NCBI GenBank assembly: GCA_013396525.1
Contig: VWYX01000380.1
Location: 176,162-240,161 of the forward strand
DNA length: 64,000 nt
Reading direction: 5' to 3'
DNA from: Chaetorhynchus papuensis
Taxonomy: Eukaryota > Chordata > Aves > Passeriformes > Rhipiduridae
Part shown: piece after piece, positions 51,562 through 62,102 of the stretch
How the letters are laid out: each line of letters starts with the position of its first letter
Position numbering within the stretch: position 1 is the stretch's first letter
Position numbers and translations under genes: made by a program
The notes under the pieces: generated by a model
Database searches by the model: none
What the model was told of the DNA's origin: nothing
What the model saw: the letters and a program-made list of their open reading frames with translations, nothing else

Positions 51562-52377
51562 CACACAACTAAACAGTCAATGAGCAGGGAAGTTACCACA
51601 ACAATGATCAGGGTTAAGTCTGTGAACATACTTTTAACTGATCTGGCAAAAAGGAAGGTTGCAGACATTGTGATGCTTTTCATCATTTCAGATAGTTGTA
51701 ATTAAAGTAAATTTCAGAGAGTTACAGGGGATCTGATAATACCAAATGACTGGTTTTCATTTGTCATTTCGTTGTCCCGGGTCGAGAAGTGCAAAATAAT
51801 ATACTCAGAGGAAAAAATAATCTAGCTATTAATACCCAACGATGAATTGAAACTAGGCATGACTACTTACAAAAAAAGATTTCAAGATTTCCACAAGCAA
51901 ACAGTTCAACTCTCAGCAGCAAGAAGCCAGAGAAAAATCTCAGAAGGTATTAGAAACAGAACAGAGCAAAAACAGGGAACATTCTGTTGTGATGCACGCT
52001 GCATATAATTCTGGCTGGTCCATCTCAAAAAGGGGAGAACTAGAAACGGTATAGAGAGGAACGACAATAAAAGAACATGTTTAAAACAAATTAAACTATT
52101 TTTTTCCTGCGTCAACCGATCACATGCATGGAAAATGCAGGTAAACTGCACAGAACTTGCTGCTGTGAAACACTATGTAAGACACAGATATTTATAAATT
52201 AGTTCCAAAAGGCAGCAAATTCACCTATAAATAGTTCGATGTTGCTATTCACAGTGCAATAGCCCAAATGTAGCTTCCATCTCAGACAGCAGCTAAACAA
52301 CTGTCTGTCAGAAATCTACTGGTAATATTTCAGCGGCTGACAGAATGCACCCATTTCCTACACTGTTCAGTCAGCTG

Positions 52378-52457
52378 CTGCTGCTAGACACTGATAAAGG
52401 CAAGATGCTGAATTAGATGGACATTTGGTCCAGCAGAGTATGTTAGTTCTTATGTTT
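52378..52457 (+). mobile_element. Ancient CR1/L3-like LINE 3' tail fragment
   Basis: CTGAATTAGATGGACATTTG, then GTCCAGCAGAGTATGTTAG and TTCTTATGTTT, follow the amniote CR1-like tail (GGGCTAGATGGACCTTTGGTCTGA..CAGTATGGC..TTCTTATGTTC). The divergence suggests an old insertion. Confidence 0.7.
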
Positions 52458-53521
52458 AAACACATTGAGCAGCCATGCTGGTGTATGTCTTGGTGTGTTT
52501 TGGAGGTTGGTTTTCTGGCAAATAAACCAGGCTATAATTCAAGCATGTAATGTTAAAAGCAGAAATTGCAACTTCTGAAACAGAAATCAAACTGGTTTAT
52601 GCTTGTTGTGGAATGTAATGCAACACTGAAATAAAGCCATGAGCAAGTATTCAAGACTATAGAGTTTTTTTGTTTTTATATAACCCAGACTGCTGAAAAA
52701 TTCTCCTCCAAGCCCCTCACCAGTCAGGGTGTCAATGCAAGGAGACTCAGGCAGTCCGTCCTAACTGAGAAAGACTCAGAAAGTTGAAAAGCAGCACTAA
52801 ACATAAGCCATGGATGTTTGCTGCAAAAACCGCCAAAACCCGTTTAAGACTGGCAATGATTTGGCATCCTCCCAGCTGACCAGAGGAAACATCTCCTGAA
52901 CCAATGGATTCAAAGGGAACATGTAGATGAATGCCTGACTTCTCTCCAAGAAAACGGAACTTGCCTCCTGGAAGAGTGCAGGATGCTCTCCCTTTTAATA
53001 AGGAAGTCTACGTGAAAAAGTACTACTGTCACAGAAAATACATAAGCTCAAGCTGAGGCCCAGGACAAACATCGAACAGAATTCTGCTAGAAGTACTGCT
53101 AATCCTGCTAGAAAGCACTGCCTAAACAATTTGGTGAATGTCTGCCTTGTCATCACTGTCAGCTTCCTTTTCTTCTGACAGATGAGCTTTTGAAGATAGC
53201 CAAACTGAAAGTCATGTAGGATAAACAAGCAGGTCTCAATCTGTGGGAAACAGAGAAGTTTCATTTTCTAGAGCCTAAAATTACAACAGGTCTGGAAAAC
53301 AAAGCAAATGTCCAGTATGTAATACCTTCCAGTACTGCTGTAGGCAGTAAGAAGAAGTTGAACATACCCAATAAGATTATCATCCTTACCAGGAACAAGC
53401 AAGTATCAAGGATAAAAACATGCAAAAAACCCAGAAGCAACTTTATGAGCAGTTTCATGAACTCGCAGATATTGCCTCAATGAGATTATTGCTCATCTAC
53501 ACTGTTGAGAAAGCTGACCGT

Positions 53522-53561
53522 GATCCAGTTTATATGAGAAAGATCCAGTTTATATCAGAAA
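53522..53561 (+). repeat. Tandem duplication, 20-bp unit, 2 copies
   Basis: GATCCAGTTTATATGAGAAA is repeated immediately with one change (G to C at unit position 15). Confidence 0.9.
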
Positions 53562-54443
53562 TCTCTTAAGTCGCATAAAAAGACAAGAAAATAAGAATTT
53601 CAGGCTATGTTATTTTTTTCCCCCTTCATTTCACATAGGGGCTATTATAATTTTGTTATTTAAATAACCTTCTCCTTACAGAATCACACAGGTTTTTTGG
53701 GGTTCTTTCATTTTGTTTTTCAGGGGAGTTATCATCTAGACCAGTAATAGCATTGAAATTGGTCCTGCTGAAAGTAAACAGCAACACAATGCCCTTGTCA
53801 TCCTAGAGACCCTTTGTGCAAACTACACCAGCAACAAATAGCACTACAAACTAACAATTCAAAGAAATTGGCACTCTTATTTGTAGTTGGGAACTTTTGA
53901 TTTACTAGATGTTTCCTCACTCCGTGCTGACATAGGCTCAATGTTTGAATTTGCTGATATCCCTGAGAGAAACACAAGAAGATATAATCATGTGTGTGTA
54001 CTGAGTTTATTCATGCTTCAGTACTTCTGTTGATCATCCACGGGGCAACATTTCTCTCTTCTCCATCCCACCAGTAAACCCATCACACATGCATAATTTG
54101 TCTTCCTGATACTTAACTTGGAAAGTTTTCTTCTCAAGTGCTCCATGTCTCATTGAGAGCAAACGCTAGTGTAGACAGAGAAGAGCTCCAAACAGTTCCT
54201 CTCAAATCTCATTCACATTTTCTGCTCCCAGTAAAAAACAGATGCTTATCCTCTCGCTCTCCTCTCAAGTTCAAGGTGAGTTTCTGGTCTTTCCCCATTC
54301 CTACTGATACTTCTTCAACTATTACACAGGAAAACTCAGTTGATTCCCACTTATTCCAAAATGCAGGTATTTTGATTCCTCTTCTTCCCTTCGCACACAT
54401 TAGGTTGCATGGAGATGGAGAAACAACTGGACAACTGTACAGA

Positions 54444-54492
54444 TATCTCCAGATTTACACCTATTTGCCTGCAATTCCAAGCCATTGGTCTT
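54444..54492. repeat. Possible ancient amniote repeat fragment
   Basis: CTCCAGATTTACACC followed by CAATTCCAAGCCATTGGTC recalls a palindromic reptile/avian repeat built on 'CAATGG..ACTCCAGATTTACACC'. The fragment is short, and chance similarity remains possible. Confidence 0.3.
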
Positions 54493-54667
54493 AGTGATGA
54501 TGAAGGCTGATCTTTCCAGTGCAATCCAGTTCTCATGAAGTTGTATACTTCACATTTCCATGACAGTTCCACACAAAGCAGAACTGCCTTCTTTTGCAAT
54601 ACAGAGAACAAGAATTGAAAGTCTTCTCTTGGAAGAATGCAGTGCCAGCCAACAAATGTCTCTTTGG

Positions 54668-54711
54668 ATCTCAGGCCTTTAATGCCAAGGCAATATACCC
54701 TGGCCTGAGAT
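54668..54711. repeat. Inverted repeat (10-bp arms, 24-bp loop)
   Basis: ATCTCAGGCC at 54668-54677 and GGCCTGAGAT at 54702-54711 are perfect reverse complements and could form a hairpin in single-stranded DNA or RNA. The stem is too short for a typical microRNA precursor. Confidence 0.7.
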
Positions 54712-57582
54712 TTATTTCACAAACATTTCATTAAGCAGTGGTGATGTATGTGGGACTAATTGCACATGAATAGAAGTATGCCAATCACTGAATTGTTAAC
54801 ACAAGAAGATACTCTCTGAAATTTCATTACACCCATCTATAAATCAAGACATGACCAAAACAAGAATTGTATTTCACAGAAGTCACATTGTGGAGTATGA
54901 GATGCAGTGGTTACTTAAGCTGCCTTGTGCTTGGCCTTGAAGCTGTCTCCACAGTTACAGAGTAGAGATGTCACAACATACAAATTGTTCAGTAAAGACA
55001 CTGTACTAACCCAGCTACCAATGAAAGACAACTCCAGGCTTATGCAGAACCAGTCTCAAAACATGAACAATTCTAATGAAACATTCAAGGGGCATATGCC
55101 AAAGTTTCTGTGTTCCACAAATACTCTAAGACACCAGCAGAGACCACCAGCAGTGCCACTAAGGGCTGTAGCTGGAGGTACTCCAGAACAAGAGACACGC
55201 ATTTAAAAGATCATGATTCAACATCCCACCAGAGCCCAAGAGCTTAACAACATGGGTAGTCACAGACACAGAGTTCTAAGCATGAGACTCACAGTTTTAA
55301 GTGAGCCATTTACAGTAAACAGTGAGGCATATAACAAAAAAGGAGCCATACTTTTCATGTTTGCACTGGAATATAGTGCCCTTATTATGCAGCACTAAGA
55401 GTTAGTGGAAGCAACACTGGACCCAGCCAGCTGGGACAGATGCAGAAACTTGAGTATTGCCAACTCTGCTGATTTTTCACTTGGAAAAAGCATTTCTTCA
55501 AATTAACAGAACAAGATATCTGTCCCTGAACAGTACTCACTTGGAAGGATTGAAGAATTCTGCTCACATAAGCTGTACACAAAATACTTTTAACAAGCGG
55601 TTAAGACTTCAGCACTGACGACACTCGTTACTCAGTGTTACTTTTGCTGTGCACTGAACCATTCCACCCAACTAGATCTGTAAAATCCTTTGTACTGACT
55701 CAAAGTGTGACACAGAAACAGTGATGGTATGCAGTAAAGTTACTGGAACCTCATTCGCATGCAGGACATAGACAAAGTACATTCAGGAGATATTTTAGAA
55801 ACAATCATGCCTACATGATGACATGCAATTTATTGAATTAATTGTAGTATATTGCAACAGAGCTAGAAAGGTAGACAAAAAAAATTTCAACAGCAACAAC
55901 CGCCACCACCACCTTTCTTCTCTTTTTTTCACGTTCTGCAGAACTTAACTTAGGACTGTTTCTTTGCACCAGTGCTCACCCATGCAACTCAGATTGTACT
56001 GGATTTCAAATTCACATTTATTAATCATTATCTTCTCTATGTACCAGAAGGTCTCCCATCCCCATTCAACCCTTTACTTTTCCTTCAATCCAAGATAACC
56101 TAAAAAAATATATCCAACACTCAAAAAAGAAAAAAAAAAGTACCCTATTTATTTTGTACAACCAGTTTTACAAGAATCTCACTTCCTTTGGAACAACACT
56201 ACCTATTTGTACACCACCCATACTTAATCAGTATAACCGTTTTAGGCTCACTTTTGTTTACAACACAGCAACATTAAGGATATGAATGAAGCAGGCAGTT
56301 TTCTGGACTAAACACAAAAGGGAAGGCCTCCATTCCTAGTTTAAGGTTTTCAATAAAATTATGGCAATGCAGAATAAACCAATTTGTCTCTCTGCCTCAG
56401 TTTCTAAACCAAGCATGGGAATAATGTTACTTACCAGACTGACCTGTTATCTTTTAAGTAGAGCAGATTCTCGAATAATAACAAGCACACCTATACACCA
56501 GTGAATAAACTATGCTGATTCACAACAGCAGATTGCCTGGGCCAAATTCCATGTTGTATTAACAAGTCAACAGGAAGCACTCCAAAATTATTGCACTGAT
56601 GTGCTCTGATCTTCCTTCCCCTACGTACCAGTCAGCTGTCACTCTCACTGCTCCCTGTACACAGGTATCAATCTCAAATTCTGTTTTTCCTTCCCCTTTT
56701 ATTATATTCTCCCTCCTTATCCCCTAAAACACTTTTTTTCCTTCTTTCTTCTCCTCAAAAGAACACAAATGGGAACTGTAGCATCTGGAGAACAGTATTT
56801 GTAGCTGGGGTAGTCACACTCAGTGTGGGAGTACTGATGGTAGTCACTAATCTGAAAGGAAGAATTCAAGTAACCATACACTTCATAGTTCCTTTCTTCA
56901 CAAAACCATGATTATTCAATACAATAAAAAGATTTACACACTAGGTTACAAACATAACACTGAATCACTGGGCCAATCTAACATGGAATCACATAAGCAC
57001 ACAATTAGCATTTAATGGAAGAAAAGTGCAAGACTGCTGTACAACGGAAGCAGACTTCAGCTACAAGAAAACAAAGCATCCAAAAAAGTTTTACTCACAC
57101 TGATTGCCACAGATTTTTAACTGATTGTTTACTTAAAGTTGGAAGAATAAATTGTAGGTTTATCTAATTTTAGTGGCTACTATAAACAGTGGAAAGGCAT
57201 ATCATTTTCAACCTTCACAATGCTGACAGAGAGTGAAAGGGTATCACGGAGCATGGTATGATTGCACTTACTAAACAAAAGGATTGGCTGTTTTAAGAAG
57301 GCTGTTGTGGCAGCCAATTGTTTTTATTCCAGGCCCAGGTGCTTCACCCAGAGGAGAAGGCAGTAACATGCTGCTTGAGGGACACTCCTTCACATCCCCT
57401 CATACCAACATCATCACAATCTTCTCCTGCTCTCCTGGTATCCACTGATTCCCATGTATACAGCAGCCCTACTCCACCATTGTCCTAGAAGATGGAGCAA
57501 ACCATCACATGGCAAGAAGACTTACCACAACAGCAGAGACTAAGATGAGACAAGACAGTGTGGAGCATTAAACTACTACTGC

Positions 57583-57621
57583 ATATGCCAGTATGCATTT
57601 ATATATGCCAATATGCAGTTG
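57583..57621 (+). repeat. Degenerate tandem repeat, about 20-bp unit, 2 copies
   Basis: ATATGCCAGTATGCATTT is followed by ATATGCCAATATGCAGTTG. The two copies differ at a few positions. Confidence 0.7.
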
Positions 57622-57955
57622 TATCAAGACCAACACTGACACTACTGTGATATCAGTGTAGTGCCCATCATTATGGAGACTGCTTTGCAAAGTTGCTCTT
57701 TAAACAAATTCTGATGCTTAATAATTAATGCCCAGATTTTTAATGATGCTATTGGTGTACTAGAAAAGATGTTTAAACATATCTCTCTATATGCAGACAT
57801 ATACACACACACAAATTCTCATGCACTCCTCTCATTACTTTGTCCTTACATATTCCTCTCCTTGCCATTTCAAGGACAGGGGTTTTTTTTCCTTTTAAAA
57901 TATCTTTGAGAAAAATCACAGCTCCTATCAATTTAAACTCTGGTTATTATCCAGT

Positions 57956-57979
57956 GGGGGGGTTGGGGAGAGGAGGGGG
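57956..57979 (+). other. G-quadruplex-forming candidate
   Basis: Runs of 7, 4 and 5 G separated by TT and AGAGGA can supply four G triplets with short loops. This is unusual in such AT-rich sequence. Confidence 0.5.
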
Positions 57980-59971
57980 AAAGCCATGAGGACCAGAAAT
58001 ATACAAGAACATTTACTGTATGATTTTAAGTCCCCTTCTAATACAACCTCTGATCCCCAAGAAATCCATATGAGTCTCACTGCCTGCTGGAATACCAAAG
58101 AGGTGTCATAGGTGAAGGATTAAAATGCATCCTGCATATTTGGGAATATGGAAAAATTATGTTTAAAAACACACAGATAATATTTAACTCCATTTCCAAT
58201 ATATGCAAGAGTTTCTAAAGAAATGGCAGGAGCTTCTGGTGTACCTCAGAGAAAAGTACAGGCATGTCTAATATATAGTACTTTCTACACACAAACAGGG
58301 ATTTATCAGATACTTGTGCCCTTCCTTAGTTTAAGTTTTCAAAAGTCTTAGAGTGAGATGATCTATATACATGATAATGAAATCACCCAATATATTAACA
58401 ATGAATTTAATATAAGGAAAAAACAGCAATTTTTTTAAACAAAAACAACCATGGACACAGAAGTGTAGATTAAGTTAGCAAAAGGAAGCCAGAAAGAAGG
58501 TCCCAAATGGTGAGGAACCGTACAATTTTACCTTACTTCAGGAAGGAGCAAACTTAAGATCAGTATTTTTCTCATGCAATTTTGTAGCAATGACAATGTC
58601 AATTCAATACGGCCTGAGGTATTTGCGCTGTCACTGCCCTATACCCAGCTAATCAGCTCTGCAGCTGAGAAGATACTGTTTCCACAGTAGGGCACTAACC
58701 GGGCACCTGCATCTAACAGGCAAACACCACCAGGTTTTGACTGACTGCAAAGACAGCAGCTCCTCACCACAGGAAAAAACATTTGATTACACTAAACACT
58801 ACACTGAACTCATCAACAGCGAGGCATCCAAATATAATTCCTGCAAGAAGTAAGGTGGAAGAAGACGTTGTAAGTCTTATGGCAAGAAGAAACCGCCACT
58901 CAGGGATGAGAATTGTGGGAAGGGAGGACATGTTCATGTTTATTTTAGAGGTTGACATTCAAAATAAAAGTGGAGCAGGTGACATATGCCAAATTGCAGG
59001 TGGAAAATGGAAACTAAGTCTCTGATTCTGAAACAAGTTTCATAGTGACAAATCCACTGACTTCAGCACAATTCTCTAAGACCGCAAAATAAGAGGTATG
59101 GTGTGGTGGGATTCCTCCTTGGGAGAGGAACTGCAGTTGACTCAAGGGCAGGTACCTGGCATTCAGAAACAGCACAAATCTTGCTAGTGCCTCCCAATTT
59201 ATTTCTGACCAGAATGTACTCTCTGAAAGGGTAAAAAGGGAAGCTCAGGTAGCCACATCCTTTCCATTTGGGGTCACTGACAAAAGCATCCTTAATACAG
59301 CAAATTCATGCTACACACGACAATAGATTTACATGATAAAGATGCTTATCAGAGACAATTCCTGCAAGCTAAGCAGCAGTGAAATGGTATCTGCAGCTCC
59401 AGCTAGATGCAAATTCCCACAAAGCTTCATTATTAGTAATATAGGCCACTGTAGTCATTTTATAGAGTTATGAAAAATGTTTGTTAGTGAGGGTGGGGGG
59501 TTGGATTTTTATTGCGCTTTTAATTGTTTGGGTTTGTGTTTTTGGTTTTTTGTGGTAGTTTTTTGTTTTGTTTTATTTTTGTAAGTCCATCACAAGTCAG
59601 GTTATTCAAATTTCAGACCAAATATCTCAATGGGGACAGTTTTGTCACACTAGCAAGAGTGATAGAGACAAAACTTATTCCTTGGACACATCAAGGACTA
59701 AATTCTGGCTTTCATGTAAAATTTTGTTGCACTAGCAAATTAAGGAAAAGCCCTGAATAAATAGATTCCAAGTTCTTACAAAGCATTACAAGAGCTCAGT
59801 ATTAGCCACTTTTTAAAGGAATAGCAAAGACATTAAGAGACAAGGTACCCAGTGTGAGATCCCCCAGGGGTCAGCAGCAGCACCTTAAACAGGTGCCAGA
59901 TTCTTCAAATTTTGTCCAGTGCTTCAGCCCTGCAAAATACACTTAAAACTATATTTTGGGGGAAAAAGAAT

Positions 59972-60045
59972 GAAATCCTGGTACTCTCAATTCAGCTGTG
60001 AAGTTTCCCATTGGCTTGAGCAGGAGCACAATTTCTTCCCAGATC
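59972..60045. repeat. Possible ancient amniote interspersed-repeat fragment
   Basis: The run TGAAATCCTGGTACTCTC followed by CCCATTGGCTTGAGCAGGAG and AATTTCTTCCC recalls a repeat common in turtles, crocodilians and birds (GAAATCCTGGCCC..CCATTGACTTCAATGGGAGCAGGATTTC). The match is from memory and the family name is uncertain. Confidence 0.4.
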
Positions 60046-61585
60046 AGGACAGATTTGCCTTTACGAGATAGGAAGTACTTATAGCAGTTTTTTTTTTTAC
60101 AACTACGCATCAAACCCTTCTGTACATCCCTACTCACATTCCTTATCTAGAATATCCTGATACAGCAGCGTTACAAAGGGCACTGTTGCAGGCTCTCTAC
60201 AGAGGGTAAAATGTCCTTGAAAGACAAGATACATCATCTTTCCACTACGTATAGATTTATCTTGGTTTCTTCTCTTGCATGTTGTGTGGGCCCAATCAGC
60301 CAATGAAAGGGAATTTCATCCTTGCACAGCAACAATGTCAGCCTTTCTCATCATGTCAAGATACTAATAGTAACTATTTCAGCTAAGCGCGTGTCCTGTC
60401 AGCAATTTGCTCCACGTGGGCTGGGAACACTTAAAGAAAACTATATTACTGTTTCCCAAGTCCATTGCAATTACAGCATATGTAAGGTTTTCGAGGAATC
60501 TCTTCACCTTTTTGTATCAATTTTAAACTGAGTGTCAGCAACATACAGTGTGTACAATGTATCAGTGCTGATAAAATACAATCCCTGCCTCAAGGAAGCT
60601 ATTACCACCTAAAAATCTATCATGTATATAATCTCTACAGGTGAAGGAGTGACCAACTTTTTTCAGGCTTTGGGATTTTTTCTGCACAACTCTGAAGCAC
60701 ATGTGAATTCCAAATCTATAACGAGCAGAATTTCTGGACACTTACTAAAAGAAGAAGAATTTTGTCACACAGACCTAGATATTAGTTAATTTTGGTAGTA
60801 TAGATTCTGATTTCAGACATTCAACTATTCTAATTTCTGCAGGACTTAGTGTTAAATAACATGACTTTTTGCAAGACTGGAGCTCTAATTATTTTCTCCA
60901 AAAACATAAAACCAGTTTATTTCACATTGGCTGACACTTAAATATAAGCCTTTTTACATTAATATCTCATACAAAGTGAAGAACAAATAAATTGACAGGA
61001 GTCAGTTAAAGTTAAGTGTGCGCTCACTTGAAAATGAACTGCATTATCCAAATCACAGCACACAAGATTACAGCAAATACTCAACTTGTTGCTGGATGAA
61101 CAACCAAAATCAAATTAATGTCCATGTTAACTTTGGCAAATCCAACTGAGAGTGCTGTGTGAAAATACACAATTCTTACGGATATAAAAAGAGTATTCTG
61201 AAAAGTTGCTATTCCTCTATCCCTACTTCAGAAACACTTCGCATTCTCTGATGCGAGTCTGACACAAATTCAAGCACAGCGGTCAGGACTAAACACACAT
61301 GACAAAAACTGCCAGACGTGCTCTGATTCTGGTTGCACCTGCCAGTACCTGTGTTTGTGACTCTGTGTCCCCTTGGGAACCAGCGATGGAGTCACTAGCC
61401 CCCACAGCAGGAACACAAACTGGGACCCCTGCTCTGATGCATAAGGCAGCTATATCATCACTCACTCTCAAGAAACGCAGAAGTGAAGTGAGTTCTCATC
61501 AGGTAAAAATGCTGTTAAAACTCCCGTTTACTGTGTGAAAAGAAATCCACTGTGACCCACTGTCCTCCGGGCAACTGGAAAAGAC

Positions 61586-61596
61586 AACATGGCTGC
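61586..61596 (+). promoter_or_regulatory. YY1-type motif
   Basis: AACATGGCTGC matches the YY1 consensus AANATGGCNGC exactly. It lies about 370 bp left of the ZNF143-type pair. Confidence 0.4.
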
Positions 61597-61963
61597 CATA
61601 CTGCCAGCAACAGAAATCCCCTTCTGCCAAATGTTTCCATCCATAACATTGCTTGAATGATTAAAAATTCCCAGAATATCAAATAAGATACTTGCAATCA
61701 TAGATGAAGCAAGGTGTTAGTAGAATTAATACATTCTTTGTACAAAAACACATAAGCAGTTGCAAGACTTCTTTCATGAACTGCTTTTCTCTAAACGTAT
61801 TACCCAACTATAAACCATCTTCGACTTGTAAATAAAAATACCTGACTGCTGCACAGGCTTAAGTTGACCAACAAGAACTGCATAAAGTATCGAGGACTGC
61901 ATTTCTAGAACATGATAGCATCTTTTACTCTTCACTCCAAATCCCCAACTTCTGCTCAAGAAA

Positions 61964-62051
61964 ACTACACGTCCCAGGATGCCTTTAGAATAGCACAGTC
62001 CTGGCAGGCCATTGCAATAAAAACACAGCACTGCACACTGGGGCCTGTAGT
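61964..62051. promoter_or_regulatory. Inverted pair of ZNF143/SBS-type motifs (candidate promoter)
   Basis: The plus strand at 61964-61982 reads ACTACACGTCCCAGGATGC. The minus strand at 62051-62033 reads ACTACAGGCCCCAGTGTGC. Both follow the ZNF143 (Staf) binding site ACTACAATTCCCAGCATGC at most positions, including the ACTACA and CCCAG blocks. The sites face each other across 50 bp. Such sites are typical of vertebrate promoters, often bidirectional ones. YY1 motifs lie on either side. Flanking donors are CAG/GTAAGC at 62170 on the plus strand and CAG/GTATTT at 61842 on the minus strand, so short first exons in both directions are possible. The minus-strand transcript would run toward the PHF21A exons. 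No CpG island is present. Confidence 0.5.
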
Positions 62052-62093
62052 TTCCACGAGCCACATTCTTATTCAAGATGAGACCAGATGTAG

Positions 62094-62102
62094 GCCATAT
62101 TG
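62094..62102 (-). promoter_or_regulatory. YY1-type motif
   Basis: GCCATATTG is the reverse form of the YY1 core (CAATATGGC). It lies 43 bp right of the second ZNF143-type site, where such motifs often sit near a transcription start. Confidence 0.35.

Noticed and set aside
53672..53700. CAGAATCACACAGG, resembling the end of a minus-strand CR1
   Set aside because: Too short and the adjoining sequence does not continue the CR1 tail.
57522..57550. Minus-strand acceptor CATCTTAG followed 14 bp later by donor GTG/GTAAGT
   Set aside because: A 14-bp exon is implausible without transcript support.
58783..59025. 80-codon plus-strand open frame with protein-like appearance
   Set aside because: No acceptor and donor pair suits the frame and no family was recognised. 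Could be an eroded relic; evidence is too thin to annotate.
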